Shown here: piece by piece, positions 25,090 to 34,803 of the stretch
Numbering within the stretch: the first letter of the stretch is position 1
How the letters are laid out: each line of letters opens with the position of its first letter
Assembly: GCF_963548695.1 (NCBI RefSeq)
Contig: NZ_CAUUWA010000002.1
Location: 1 to 64,000, forward strand
From: an uncultured Fretibacterium sp.
GTDB taxonomy: Bacteria; Synergistota; Synergistia; Synergistales; Aminobacteriaceae
Length of the DNA stretch: 64,000 nt
Direction: 5' to 3'
Translations under genes and position numbers: made by a program
The notes under the pieces: model-generated
Seen by the model: the letters and a program-made list of their open reading frames with translations, nothing else
Database searches by the model: none
What the model was told of the DNA's origin: nothing

Positions 25090-26589
25090 ATGAACCTGAA
25101 ATCGCTTCTCGCCCAGATTGCCCTTGGCGAGGACTCTACGCGCCAATTCAAAAAGGAAGTGAAGAACGCGCAGTCCCTGGCTGCGGAAATGGTGGCTTTT
25201 GCCAACTCCAGCGGGGGAACGATCCTTGTTGGCGTGGGGGATGACGGCACCGTGCCGGGGCTTTCGGGGGCGGATGTGGCCCGAACCAATCAGCTTATCA
25301 GCAACGCCGCCAGCCAGCTGGTACACAGTCCGCTGACGGTGCGAACGGAAAACGTCGCACTGGAGGACGGTCGCCTGATCATCGTGCTGAGCGTCCCACA
25401 GGGGCTCGACAAGCCTTACTTCGACAAAAACGGCGTGATCTGGCTGAGAACGGGGGCGGATAAGCGAAGGGTCAATTCCAGAGAGGAACTGCGCCGCCTG
25501 TTTCAGCTCTCCCATACGTTCCACGCTGATGAATTGCCCACCAGGGCGGGTATCGACAAGCTGGACAAGCTGCGTTTTCGCGATTTTCTGTGGGAATTCC
25601 ACAAATGGGCTTTCCCGAACTCACTCGATGAACTGGCTCGGCTCCTACGGAACATGAATCTGGCTACCGAGGACGATCGGTTGAATCTGGCCGGACTGCT
25701 CCTGTTCGTCGATCGGCCCGAATGGATTGAGCCGTCGTTTGTGGTCAAGGCAATCCGCTATCCCGGCAACAAAATCCATCCCACCGACTACCTCGACGCC
25801 GAGGATTTCTCCGGCCCCTTGACAAGAGTCTTCGAGGGGGCCCTGGCTTTTGTCATGCGCAACCTGCACAAGGTGCAGGCCACGCGCGGGGTGAATATGC
25901 CGGGCCTGCCCGAGATCTCCGAATCGGTTTTCGAGGAGCTGCTGGTCAATGCTCTGGTGCATCGAGATTATTTGATCAGCGCCTCGATTCGCCTACTTAT
26001 CTTCGACGACCGAATTGAGATCCAAAGCCCCGGACACCTGCCGGACAACATGACCGTCGAGAAGATTCGAACCGGAAACTCCAACATCCGCAACCCGATT
26101 TTAGCCTCTTACGCGGCCAAGGGGTTGCTTCCCTACCATGGACTGGGCTCGGGGATCGTACGGGCCCTCGAGGAATGGCCAGCTATCGAATTTGTCGACG
26201 ACCGCGACAGCTGCTCGTTTACCGCGACGATCCTCCGGAAGCCGGTCGAGACAACGGGCTCTGGGGGACTGCCCATCCCGGCTGACGTTTTGGAGGATAT
26301 TCCAGGGGTTGCCCCTGTCTCGGGAAAACGTTCCAGGCGCGTTCTAAAAACCTCGGATAAACATCAAGAGGAGAAAACGCCGGGTAAGCCTCAGGCGCGC
26401 ATCGGGAAGTCGTCGAAAAAGATCCTCGAGACCTGCCGGGAGAAATCTTCGGTCACGGTCCCGGAGCTGGCCTCTCTGCTTGGCATCACCGAACGAGCGG
26501 TGCGGGGGAACATCCGGAACCTGCGCCAGCGTGGTCTGCTACGCCGTGTCGGGGGAAAAATGGAAGGCAGGTGGGAGGTTGTCGAATGA
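25090..26589 (+). CDS. Schlafen/AlbA_2 domain putative transcriptional regulator or RecG-like protein
   Basis: 499 residues. ATG 25090 has CAGGAGAG upstream and is preferred over 25045. The N-terminal AlbA_2 domain (about 10-135) shows QFKKEVKNAQSLAAEMVAFANSSGG and ILVGVGDDG. A central HATPase_c_4-type region (about 270-390) shows SVFEELLVNALVHRDY and IEIQSPGHLPDNM. A C-terminal winged helix (about 440-495) shows VTVPELASLLGITERAVRGNIRNLRQRGLL. Such proteins are accessory, often near mobile or defence genes. It is the only plus-strand gene in the first 47 kb and lies between an IS remnant and a short direct repeat, so it was probably acquired. Confidence 0.88.
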   Translation: MNLKSLLAQIALGEDSTRQFKKEVKNAQSLAAEMVAFANSSGGTILVGVGDDGTVPGLSGADVARTNQLISNAASQLVHSPLTVRTENVALEDGRLIIVLSVPQGLDKPYFDKNGVIWLRTGADKRRVNSREELRRLFQLSHTFHADELPTRAGIDKLDKLRFRDFLWEFHKWAFPNSLDELARLLRNMNLATEDDRLNLAGLLLFVDRPEWIEPSFVVKAIRYPGNKIHPTDYLDAEDFSGPLTRVFEGALAFVMRNLHKVQATRGVNMPGLPEISESVFEELLVNALVHRDYLISASIRLLIFDDRIEIQSPGHLPDNMTVEKIRTGNSNIRNPILASYAAKGLLPYHGLGSGIVRALEEWPAIEFVDDRDSCSFTATILRKPVETTGSGGLPIPADVLEDIPGVAPVSGKRSRRVLKTSDKHQEEKTPGKPQARIGKSSKKILETCREKSSVTVPELASLLGITERAVRGNIRNLRQRGLLRRVGGKMEGRWEVVE

Positions 26590-26627
26590 CGCCTCCTCCC
26601 ACCTATCCCAAACATCCCGAGCCCAAA

Positions 26628-26773
26628 ACCGCAGACCGCGATAGCCTTAGAATGAATCACGTTGTTGCATAGATTGGACCAACTCTCATTTTGCACCCGT
26701 CAGGTGCAGCGGAAAGCGTGCAAAACCCGTCTTTTCCGCAGGTTGAAAATTTTGCCTGCGGATTTGGGCGCTG
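26628..26773. repeat. About 150-bp dispersed repeat R1, copy 1
   Basis: From GCGATAGCCTTA to TGCGGATTTGGGC this matches 37309-37461 in the same orientation. Inside is an inverted pair TTTTGCA...TGCAAAA about 20 bases apart. Both copies lie just past the 3' end or start of a gene, like a MITE. No intact ORF. Confidence 0.75.
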
Positions 26774-26913
26774 TCTGTCGTTGTTCTGTGATAACGTCAC
26801 CCGGACGGCCCGACGCCAGAATATCGCAGGGTCCGGCCCAAGCGGGCCGGACCCCCTCAAAAGCGTTCTGCGAAAATCCTCGGCGAATGAGGCGAGGACT
26901 CCGGCAGGATCGA

Positions 26914-27283
26914 TTATTCGTCCCCCTGATCCGCGCTCTCGTACATCCGGCTGATCGTGCCGACCTCCGCCCCCGAGGGCTTGCCGTCGACGAGGACCTT
27001 CGCGTTCGCCTTCGTCGCCGCGTCGTACGAGCTGTCCGCGTTGGTGCGCCCGAGGATCGTCCCGGGGGTCACGGCTCCGTCGATCGTGCCGCGGAAGAAA
27101 GTCGACTGTTTCTCGCTGTCGCTCAGATTGCCGATCGGCGTCCACGTGACGCCCTTGAGGTCGATGTCGGCGTTCAGCGTTCAGCTTGAAGTACCGCCCC
27201 GAATAGCCGTCCTGTTTCCCTCCGTTGACGTTCGCGGCGAGGGCCAGCAGTAAGTACACGGCCCGGGGCGAAAGCGCCCTCAT
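26914..27283 (-). pseudogene. Fragment of a GLUG-repeat-like surface protein
   Basis: The translation NGGKQDGYSGRYFKLNADID followed by LKGVTWTPIGNLS and later FFRGTIDG matches the repeat unit of large bacterial adhesins. A 7-base duplication (CGTTCAG twice, 27171-27184) shifts the frame after Leu-Asn-Ala; the downstream frame continues for about 85 codons to TAA at 26914. Most of the parent gene is missing. Confidence 0.6.
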
Positions 27284-27302
27284 TCACGGCAACCGGGACA
27301 GG

Positions 27303-27445
27303 CATCCCCGACAGTCATCACGACCGGCATAATCGAGGAAGAGGTCCTCGTCCTCGACGGAGCCCCTCAGCGCCTCCGCGCTCAGCCGCCTCACGATGCG
27401 CCCGTCCGAGAGGACCAGGGCGCAATCGGTCAGCTTCCGGGGCCT
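27303..27445 (-). pseudogene. Duplicate 3' end of a PstB-like ATPase
   Basis: About 145 bases match the 3' end of the ATPase fragment at 29473-29859, with a dozen substitutions. The two copies flank the lipoprotein gene as direct repeats. No promoter or start codon belongs to it. Confidence 0.75.
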
Positions 27446-27472
27446 CCACAGGACCTTAGCCTTCAGGACCAG

Positions 27473-29116
27473 TCAGTAGCTCACACGGTAGGGGCCCACC
27501 AGGCTGTTGAAGAGCAGGTCCCCGTTGGGCAGAAACTGCAGGATGGCATAGGCGCCGTTGCCATAGTTGCTCTTGCCGAAGATCGTGCGGTGCACGGTGG
27601 CGCCGGTGTCCCAGTCCATGCCCGTGAGCTCCCAGCCCTGCGCCCCATAGCCGCTGACCAAGGCCATGTTGCCGTTCCGGCAGTGGACGGGGATCATGCT
27701 GGTGGAGGACACGTCGGGCCGCCTCCAGACAGACACCCAGCGATGTTCCTTCGGATCCCAGCGGAAGCGCTCCACCCCTTGGGAAGAGGAATACACGGGG
27801 CCCAAAGTGGCTGCACCTAAAATCTTGGGCAGCCTCGTCATGGTGTCGGACTCCAGGGGCAGGTTGTTGACCACAAAGGCGCCATAGCCGTTGACCACCA
27901 CGGACTGCTCGGACTGAATCCACGTGGGGAGCTGGCTGTAGCCGCAGGTCACAGGGATCTGACCGGCGATCCGACGTGACGGGGTACCGTCCTGCTGCAC
28001 GAAGTCCTGGGGTATCTCGTCGCGCCAGAAGGCCACCAGATTCATCCGCCGAGAGCCGTCGGTGATGACCACCAGCCTGTCGGCGTCCTTGCCGAACCCC
28101 ATCAGCGTCGGCGTGGAGCCGGAACCGGGCTCAAACTTCACAATGGGAGGAACGGCGTCCTCCGGGGCGTCGTAGGGGGAAGACCAAGCGCCGTCGGCCT
28201 CTGCGTCCGAGAGCCGGCTTCCGGTCCACACCAGTTTGTGCATCCTCTTGTTGGTCACCACGTAGATGCCCCCCTTCTCGTCCACGGCCAGGGAGTTGCT
28301 GGTGTGCTCTCCGGGGAAGAGGATCGTCTGGGCAGAGGCTGCGTCCAGGGTACGGTTCAGCACGGAGACGCCGTTCTCGAAGTTGAGGATGATGTGTCCG
28401 TCGTAGGTCATATTCAGGCCATAAAGCACCGCTCTGGCCCCGGCTCCCTGGATGGCGTCCGCCGCGTCCGCGATGCTGTGGCGCACCTCGATGCCCGCCG
28501 CGGGATTTGCGGCGTCCTTTAGGGCGAAGGCGTAGACGCCGTAACCGTAGGTGGCGTAGAGGACATTGTCCTTGTCCACCGCAGAGTAGACACCGTTGGC
28601 CAGCCGGGCGTTGTATTTCGCGCCGTAGTTCATCACGAAAACCTGGTGTATGTCCCGGGAGGTCTTGCCCTCAAAGCTCATCTCCCCGATGGTCTTGTGC
28701 GCCCCCGGCGCCGCGGGACCCATGTCCGGAGAGAGGTAGGCCGGGGCGTCGAGCCGAGCCACCTCTGCCCACTGCGTGCCGGCGGCGTTGATGTAGGCGA
28801 CGCGGTCGCTCCCCACGCCCCACATGAAGCGAGGGGAGGTGGAGGCCAGGGTGATGATGTTCACCGGTCCGCCATAGGAGATGGGCTGCCGCACTGGGTC
28901 AATGGTAAAGGAGCCCTTTGGGGGACCGTAGGGGGTGGAGTCGCTCTGGGCAGGGTCAAAGTGCGTGGTCCCATAGAGCGGGGCGGAGAGGTAGGGGTTG
29001 GGCGCGGGGCCCGAGATCCCCTGCTCTTCGGAGCCTCCACCTCCGCACCCCGCCGACGCCAGCACCCCATACGCCAGCACGAAAAAAAGCAATCCCTTCA
29101 CCTGCATCGTCTTCAT
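27473..29116 (-). CDS. Predicted lipoprotein with beta-propeller-like repeats, function unknown
   Basis: 547 residues from ATG 29116 with GGAG eight bases upstream. MKTMQVKGLLFFVLAYGVLASAGC is a lipoprotein signal with Cys as the lipid site, followed by GGGGSEE. The mature part has recurring segments such as YGYGVYAFALKD, GGIYVVTNKRMHKLVW and GNMALVSGYGAQGWELT, resembling blades of a quinoprotein-type propeller. I do not recognise a family. Flanked by direct repeats of an ATPase 3' end. Confidence 0.7.
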   Translation of the reverse strand: MKTMQVKGLLFFVLAYGVLASAGCGGGGSEEQGISGPAPNPYLSAPLYGTTHFDPAQSDSTPYGPPKGSFTIDPVRQPISYGGPVNIITLASTSPRFMWGVGSDRVAYINAAGTQWAEVARLDAPAYLSPDMGPAAPGAHKTIGEMSFEGKTSRDIHQVFVMNYGAKYNARLANGVYSAVDKDNVLYATYGYGVYAFALKDAANPAAGIEVRHSIADAADAIQGAGARAVLYGLNMTYDGHIILNFENGVSVLNRTLDAASAQTILFPGEHTSNSLAVDEKGGIYVVTNKRMHKLVWTGSRLSDAEADGAWSSPYDAPEDAVPPIVKFEPGSGSTPTLMGFGKDADRLVVITDGSRRMNLVAFWRDEIPQDFVQQDGTPSRRIAGQIPVTCGYSQLPTWIQSEQSVVVNGYGAFVVNNLPLESDTMTRLPKILGAATLGPVYSSSQGVERFRWDPKEHRWVSVWRRPDVSSTSMIPVHCRNGNMALVSGYGAQGWELTGMDWDTGATVHRTIFGKSNYGNGAYAILQFLPNGDLLFNSLVGPYRVSY

Positions 29117-29129
29117 CGCGCCATCTCCA

Positions 29130-29190
29130 TTCAAGTACAAGAATACATCAATATTCAAAAATACATCACGTTCAAGAATACGCCAATACG
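29130..29190 (-). repeat. Imperfect tandem repeats upstream of the lipoprotein gene
   Basis: Units of roughly 17-24 bases based on TTCAAGAATACATCA occur three times in a row between the -10 box and the ribosome site. An 11-base pair ATAACGCCACA/ATAACGCTACA lies just upstream at 29241-29262. Confidence 0.6.
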
Positions 29191-29221
29191 GACGCAGGTC
29201 GAGACGTCTTGAACGTCTTCC

Positions 29222-29227
29222 ATTATA
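29222..29227 (-). promoter_or_regulatory. Probable -10 box of the lipoprotein gene
   Basis: The minus strand has TATAAT about 100 bases before the chosen ATG. No good -35 lies 16-18 bases further up; a TTGTGG at 19 bases is the nearest. Confidence 0.4.
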
Positions 29228-29472
29228 ATACATCACCAATATAACGCCACAATAACGCTACAAATATAACTTGCCGCAGCCTACGGTTTGGGGCGGCACG
29301 CCTTTGCGGATAGAATTGACGATCCCTGCGTAAACGATTCCGGCACGGCCTCCGCCGCTGTAAGCCCAATAAAGCCGCTGTTCACCTCGGGATGTTTTGA
29401 GGGGACCGGGAAGGAGGAGCCAAGGAGGAAGACAAGCCGGGAAGCCGCTTTACTTACGACAGGCTTATTCTG

Positions 29473-29859
29473 TCATCCCCGACAGCCATCAGGACCGGCA
29501 TAATCGAGAAAGAGGTCCTCGTCCTCGACGGAGCCCCTCAGCGCCTCCGCGCTCAGCCGCCTCACGATGCGCCCGTCCGAGAGGACTAGGGCACAATCGG
29601 CCAGCTTCCTGGCCTGTCTCAGGTTGTGGGAGACCAGGATGACGGAACGGCGTCCCCGGAAGGACAGGATCAGCTCCTCTATCGTGTGCGCCGCGGCCCG
29701 GTCCAGCGAGGCGGTCGGCTCGTCCAACAGGAGCAGTTCCGGGTCCAGGGCCAGGGCGCGCGCCAGACAAAGCCGCTGCTGCTGCCCGCCGGACAGGCTC
29801 GCCGCCGGGGCGTCCAGCCGGTCCGCCACCTCGTCCCAGAGCCCGACCTCTTGGAGACG
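29473..29859 (-). pseudogene. C-terminal half of a PstB-like ABC ATPase
   Basis: The frame encodes LQEVGLWDEVADRLDAP, then the signature LSGGQQQRLCLARAL, Walker B LLLLDEPTASLD and switch LVSHN, ending at 29473. The Walker A half is absent. The junction near 29855 joins it to a fragment of the DUF2974 gene in another frame. PstB-like by the LWDEV and SGGQQQRLCLARAL segments. Positions 29290-29470 show nothing recognisable. Confidence 0.8.
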
Positions 29860-30100
29860 TGGTTGCGGTACCAGGCCATCCGCATGTCCCGATACCGGAC
29901 GGAGTCCGCAAGCGGGTCCAGCAGCAGTGGAGCGGGGCCGGTAAAGGTCCTCCTGCCCCGCACCTCCGCGCGCGTATGCAGGCGGAAGTACCGGTCGCGA
30001 ACCGCGCGGACGGAGACGGGCTAGCCCTGCGGCGCCACGACGCCGTCGAAGTCCGTATAGGCCAGCTCGGCGAGGATGAGGTTGTCCACCTCACTCTTCA
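29855..30100 (-). pseudogene. Fragment of the DUF2974 gene 5' region
   Basis: About 245 bases match codons near 20-100 of the gene at 37533-38690 with roughly 10 differences. One difference turns a Glu codon into TAG, so the reading frame is broken. The fragment begins exactly after the stop codon of the peptide-binding-protein gene. Together with the intact copy at 37.5 kb it brackets the AT-rich operon. Confidence 0.85.
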
Positions 30101-31749
30101 ATAAACCAATTTTTCACATTGTAAAAAATATTAAATGTGGAAGGCTGATATCCCTTCAAACCAGGATGATAGGCCATCTCATTATTCTGCACATATAAGA
30201 AGACCATAGGAGCCTCCGCATTAATGATCTGGGCGATTTCATGATTATAGGCTATACGCTTATGCTGATCTCTCTCTGCAATATCCAGATCAATGAGTTC
30301 GTCCACACGAGCACTACGGAAGGCACCAAAATTGTAGCTTCCCACACCTGGTTCATCATGGATAGCACTGGAATGCCACCAAGGAAGCAAATTGGGATCT
30401 AAAGAAAATTGACAATTTAACGTATATAAATCAAAGTCATGATCCATGACGCACTGTTGTGCCACGGTTCGATAGTCATAAGAAAGGATCTTGACGTCTA
30501 CGCCAATAGCGCGCCAGCTTTCCTGCAAAAACACCGCAACTTGCTCTGAAATTTTAGAATCTACAGGAATCTTATAAGTAAACTGTAGTTTATTTCCATC
30601 TTCGTCTTCCGCTATGCCGTCACCGTCCCGATCCTCATAACCTGCTTTTTTTAACAGACTGATTGCCTTTTCAGGATTATAAGCGTATTGATTCAAGCTA
30701 TTCTCATTGGGGGCGGCCCAACCGGAGGGCAGATAGGGCGCATTGATTAAGACTCCACGCTCTTCAAGAATTGCCTTGATGATTAGCGGACGATCAATGG
30801 CGTAGCTCAGTGCTTGGCGGAGCTCAAGACTTTTAAAAACATCCTTCCGCATATTGATACCGACATAACGATACACATTATTTGCGAAGGATACCGTTTT
30901 GAATCCAAGTTGCCCGGTCAAAGTATCGAGGTCAGCTCGGGTCAAATCCCGAACACTTACAATATCAATGGTTCCGTTACGAAACTCCGCAAGTATGCTG
31001 TCGGGAGTAGTGATTTTAACGACGAGTTTAGGAGTTTTGGGCTTACCCTCAAAAAAATCATCAAAAGCCTCTAAAACGATATATTGTCCTTCGACATATT
31101 CTGTCATTTTATAGGGACCGCAGCCAATGGGATGATTCAAAAGCTGAGTCTGTTTCTCCCAAGTACTCGGCTCATAAGAGCTCCATATGTGCTTAGGTAT
31201 GATACCAACCTTAGCCATGTTAGTGAAGCCTGGAGAAGATGGAGCATTAAACCTGACTTCAATGACATAATCATCAATAACACGGATACCTTCCACGTGT
31301 TTCGTTTTACCGGCATGATATTCTTCCGCGCCGAGAATCCCCTTGAAACGCCCATAGCCGGTACCTGTGTAACCTGGAGCCAGAATCGAACTAAAACTGA
31401 ACGCCACATCACCCGCTGTTACCTTTTTTCCATCATGCCATACGGCATTTTTATTCAGATAAAAAGTAAAGGTCTTGCCATCATTCGATATGTCGCACGA
31501 TTCGGCCAAATATGGAACCAAAGTGCTATCGGGAGCAATCTTAAAAAGCCCCGGAAACATAAGCAAATTGATATCCTCATCCGTTGTTTTAGTGGCAAGG
31601 AGTGGATTGAACAAGCCAGGGACAACATCGGCGATACCATGAATGATGGTGTCCCTCTGTGCGGCGGCAACGCTATGCGGCTCCAATGCACTAATACCAA
31701 TAAACACCATAATTCCTATTAATAACGTGAAAAAGCGTTTCGAGTTCAT
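30091..31749 (-). CDS. Peptide/nickel-type ABC transporter substrate-binding protein
   Basis: 552 residues of the SBP_bac_5 (OppA/DppA/NikA) family. ATG 31749 has GAGGAAG upstream and opens a signal peptide (FFTLLIGIMVFIGISALEP). Family segments include LAESCDISNDGKTFTFYLNKNAVWHDGKKVTAGDVAFSF and YVGINMRKDVFKSLELRQALSYAIDR. Base composition is clearly more AT-rich than the flanking regions. It closes an operon with two permeases, two ATPases and DUF169. Ligand probably an oligopeptide or a metal chelate. Confidence 0.93.
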   Translation of the reverse strand: MNSKRFFTLLIGIMVFIGISALEPHSVAAAQRDTIIHGIADVVPGLFNPLLATKTTDEDINLLMFPGLFKIAPDSTLVPYLAESCDISNDGKTFTFYLNKNAVWHDGKKVTAGDVAFSFSSILAPGYTGTGYGRFKGILGAEEYHAGKTKHVEGIRVIDDYVIEVRFNAPSSPGFTNMAKVGIIPKHIWSSYEPSTWEKQTQLLNHPIGCGPYKMTEYVEGQYIVLEAFDDFFEGKPKTPKLVVKITTPDSILAEFRNGTIDIVSVRDLTRADLDTLTGQLGFKTVSFANNVYRYVGINMRKDVFKSLELRQALSYAIDRPLIIKAILEERGVLINAPYLPSGWAAPNENSLNQYAYNPEKAISLLKKAGYEDRDGDGIAEDEDGNKLQFTYKIPVDSKISEQVAVFLQESWRAIGVDVKILSYDYRTVAQQCVMDHDFDLYTLNCQFSLDPNLLPWWHSSAIHDEPGVGSYNFGAFRSARVDELIDLDIAERDQHKRIAYNHEIAQIINAEAPMVFLYVQNNEMAYHPGLKGYQPSTFNIFYNVKNWFIEE

Positions 31750-31943
31750 TGCAATCTTCCTCGCTTTCCGCAAGTTCTTTTTTGTCCTTTTACAAACGTA
31801 TTCCACAGCCAGAAAAAGCAATTTTTACAGGCACAAACGAGCGCGTTCAAAGAAGTGCGCTACGCAAGGCAAACAAAATAGCGCGAATCCCCCAAGCCTC
31901 CAATGTAATGTTCTTGCATAACCAATAATGACCCAAACTCCAT

Positions 31944-32771
31944 CTAGCGCTGATATTCGCCTTCTTTCATCTCCATCTCATTACAATATTCGCGATAGCG
32001 CGCAGCATTTTGACCATAACTTACATTCATTTCAATGGGCATCCCAAGTCCCATGGGATCGTCAAGGCCTTCGAGGATGCGCTTTTTCTCTTCATTGTAT
32101 TCCACCAAATTAAGTGTTAGCAGAACCCCATCCGTTAGTGGGTGCATATATTGAATGGGAAACCCTATTCCCATTTCGCCATCGGAGCATCGCGTATTAC
32201 CACGAGCACCTACACACATCAACGACAAATTGATATCGTTGTTGGAAAAAGGTTTGGCAACAAGGTCGCTGCACATGGCTTGATTGCCTACGGTAGAAAG
32301 ATGGCGAGCCACACCAAACTTATTCGAGTAACCTTGCATGATACGCATCATTTGGCGGGCACTGCCAAGAATGATAACCGTGTCCGCTTTTTCCATTTCC
32401 TCCAACGGCCCAACCTCCACACCATATATTTTATGTTTGATATGCTGCATACTGTCGTTGACCTGGCGGGCAATAGCATGGCTTCCATACAACCCGCATT
32501 CACGATAAAGACGGCCGGACATCGTTGCCTCCGGCTCATCCAAGATTCCCAAGGACTGAGCGCCACCCAAACAGGCAAAATTCTTTCCGTTCACTTTGAT
32601 TTTTTCGCCATTACTCGCCAAATGCACCATGCCACAAAAGCTGCGTTTTCCCTGCATCGGTTCATGCAAACTCGTATCATATTCCTGTCGATAAGCCAGA
32701 AAATGAACCCCCACAACCCTGCGTTCAAGGCGTAACGCCCTACGCAGCTTAAATACATTTTCATTTTCCAT
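31944..32771 (-). CDS. DUF169 family protein (copy 2)
   Basis: 275 residues, MENENVFKLRRALRLERR at the start, no need for an upstream extension. Conserved CLGGAQSLGI, YSNKFGVARHL and NNDINLSL segments match copy 1 (16517-17332). It lies inside an Opp/Dpp-type operon between the binding protein and an ATPase. Function unknown. Two DUF169 genes in two unrelated importer operons suggest a common accessory role. Confidence 0.9.
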   Translation of the reverse strand: MENENVFKLRRALRLERRVVGVHFLAYRQEYDTSLHEPMQGKRSFCGMVHLASNGEKIKVNGKNFACLGGAQSLGILDEPEATMSGRLYRECGLYGSHAIARQVNDSMQHIKHKIYGVEVGPLEEMEKADTVIILGSARQMMRIMQGYSNKFGVARHLSTVGNQAMCSDLVAKPFSNNDINLSLMCVGARGNTRCSDGEMGIGFPIQYMHPLTDGVLLTLNLVEYNEEKKRILEGLDDPMGLGMPIEMNVSYGQNAARYREYCNEMEMKEGEYQR

Positions 32772-32827
32772 TCTGTACCCCCTCCTCTACCTCATGGTAT
32801 TGACACGCTGATGCGCTGTTTAACTTT

Positions 32828-33820
32828 TTAACCGGGTAAATGACAGGCAGCACGGCGGCCATCCGCATATTCCATAAGTTCCGGTTCCCTCAGAGCACAC
32901 AAAGTTATAGCCCTCGGGCAACGAGGATGAAATTGGCATCCCTTCGAGATACTCGCTGCCATAGAAACATCGCCATGAAGTGAAATGTGATATTTCTTCT
33001 GGGAAGGATGCGTTTTAGGCATCGAAGAAATAAGTGCCTGACTATAGGGGTGCAGAGGCTCTTGTACCACAGCCGCCGCAGGCCCCATCTCAACGATCTT
33101 TCCAAGATACATCACCGCAATAAAATCACAAAAATGACATGCCACACGTAGATTGTGCGTAATGAACAAATAGGTGAGGGAGAGCGAATCCTTTAGATCC
33201 AGCAGGAGGTTGAGAATCTGTGCCTGGACGGATACATCCAGCGCAGCAGTGGGTTCGTCACACACAATAAATTGAGGATTGACCGACAACGCACGCGCAA
33301 TACTGACACGCTGACGCTGTCCCCCCGAAAGCTCATGCGGATAACGCCATAGCGCTTTCTCCTCCATACCACACTGGTGTAACAATTCGAGACACCGCTC
33401 CTTGATTCGCTCTTTAGGCAAAATCTTGTGCTTCAGGATCCCCTCGCTCAAGACACGCATTATGGGCATGCGAGGATTCAAAGAAGCGTAAGGATCTTGA
33501 AAAACAATCTGCATACGGTGACGTAAAGCAGTCATTTGCTCGGAAGATAATTCTTTTTTCCTCTCCACATCAAACACACATATTCCATCAAAACTCACGC
33601 TGCCACCGCTGGGCATTATCAGATTCAGCAGGGTTTTACCTACAGTAGACTTACCACAGCCACTTTCCCCCACCAGCCCCATGGTATTACCACGAGAGAT
33701 GGTAAAACTAACACCGTCCACTGCCCGACAGTAATCAGACTTACCAGAAAAAATCCATTTATTCCGAGTGTAATATTTTTTTAAATCATGCACCCGCACA
33801 AGCACATTATTGTTCATCAC
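32828..33820 (-). CDS. Oligopeptide/dipeptide ABC transporter ATPase, OppF/DppF type
   Basis: 330 residues. Walker A is VGESGCGKST, the signature is LSGGQRQRVSIARAL, Walker B is FIVCDEPTAALD and the switch is ITHNL. The C-terminal oligo_HPY cysteine cluster (GCQFHPRCPRAITLC) is present. It overlaps the OppD-type gene upstream by 14 bases. The end of the coding region encodes PLHPYSQALISSMP, typical of this subfamily. Confidence 0.94.
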   Translation of the reverse strand: MMNNNVLVRVHDLKKYYTRNKWIFSGKSDYCRAVDGVSFTISRGNTMGLVGESGCGKSTVGKTLLNLIMPSGGSVSFDGICVFDVERKKELSSEQMTALRHRMQIVFQDPYASLNPRMPIMRVLSEGILKHKILPKERIKERCLELLHQCGMEEKALWRYPHELSGGQRQRVSIARALSVNPQFIVCDEPTAALDVSVQAQILNLLLDLKDSLSLTYLFITHNLRVACHFCDFIAVMYLGKIVEMGPAAAVVQEPLHPYSQALISSMPKTHPSQKKYHISLHGDVSMAASISKGCQFHPRCPRAITLCALREPELMEYADGRRAACHLPG

Positions 33821-34790
33821 GCTTTTCTCTCAAATTCTTATCCGTCAGCCTCCAGCAGGCCGCGCGCCGATAGGAGTCTAACCGTATCTCCGGTGGTTTC
33901 TGTTGAGCACATATCTTCATACGCACACTACAACGAGGCGCGTAGGGACACCGATCGGATTCGTTATAGACTGCTTCCACACCCCCGGGAATCAAAGCAA
34001 ATCGACCATTGAAATGCCCCGGCCTGGCGCGCAACAGATCTTGAGTATAAGGATGTAGAGGTGCGTCAAAAAAACCCAGCACGTCATTTTCCTCCACAAT
34101 CCTCCCTTGATACATCACGATAACACGTTGCGCCATCTCGGCAATGACATCAAGGTCATGAGTGATAAAGAGGATGGCACTCCCTATCTCGTTATTGATA
34201 TCTTTAAATAGCTGCAACACTTCTGCCTGGTTTATCGTATCCAAGGCAGTAGTGGGTTCATCCGCAATCAACAATGGAGGGTTCAAGGCAATAGCCATGG
34301 CGATCACTACGCGTTGGCGCATACCGCCAGAAAGCTCAAAAGGATATTTGCTGAGCACCTGTTGGGGCTCGGCAAAGTTCAGTCGCATCAACAGCTCCAC
34401 GAGTTCTTCCTTTGAACGATTTCCCTTCCCGTGGATTTTATAGACCTCATTAATCTGCTGGTACACAGTGTAACTGGGGTTTAGAGCGCTCATCGGCTCC
34501 TGAAAAATCATGGCGATCAACGCGCCGCGTACCGCGCACATCTCGCTCGGGCTCAATTTCAGAAGCTCTTGCCCATCAAACCACACTTTACCACTATCCA
34601 CATATCCCCCAACATCCGTCAGCAAGTTCATAACAGCCAAAGCCACAGTACTTTTACCACTACCGCTTTCCCCTACGATACCAAGCACCGTACCTCTGGG
34701 AACAACAAAACTAATATGGTCTACCGCACGCACCGCTCCCAACAAACTTTCGAAGTGAATTGCAAGATCCTCCACCCGTAACAGATCCAT
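33807..34790 (-). CDS. Oligopeptide/dipeptide ABC transporter ATPase, OppD/DppD type
   Basis: 327 residues. Walker A is VGESGSGKST, the Q-loop is IFQEPMSALNPSYTV, the signature is LSGGMRQRVVIAMAI, Walker B is LLIADEPTTALD and the switch is ITHDL. The C-terminal CPYAPRCSVRMKIC completes the oligo_HPY domain. With the OppF-type subunit it forms the heterodimeric motor of the importer. Confidence 0.94.
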   Translation of the reverse strand: MDLLRVEDLAIHFESLLGAVRAVDHISFVVPRGTVLGIVGESGSGKSTVALAVMNLLTDVGGYVDSGKVWFDGQELLKLSPSEMCAVRGALIAMIFQEPMSALNPSYTVYQQINEVYKIHGKGNRSKEELVELLMRLNFAEPQQVLSKYPFELSGGMRQRVVIAMAIALNPPLLIADEPTTALDTINQAEVLQLFKDINNEIGSAILFITHDLDVIAEMAQRVIVMYQGRIVEENDVLGFFDAPLHPYTQDLLRARPGHFNGRFALIPGGVEAVYNESDRCPYAPRCSVRMKICAQQKPPEIRLDSYRRAACWRLTDKNLREKRDEQ

Positions 34791-34803
34791 CTTGACTATA
34801 CCT

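Noticed and set aside
29130..29190. Iterons of a replication origin
   Set aside because: The repeats are few, imperfect and placed between a -10 box and a ribosome site; no replication gene is nearby.
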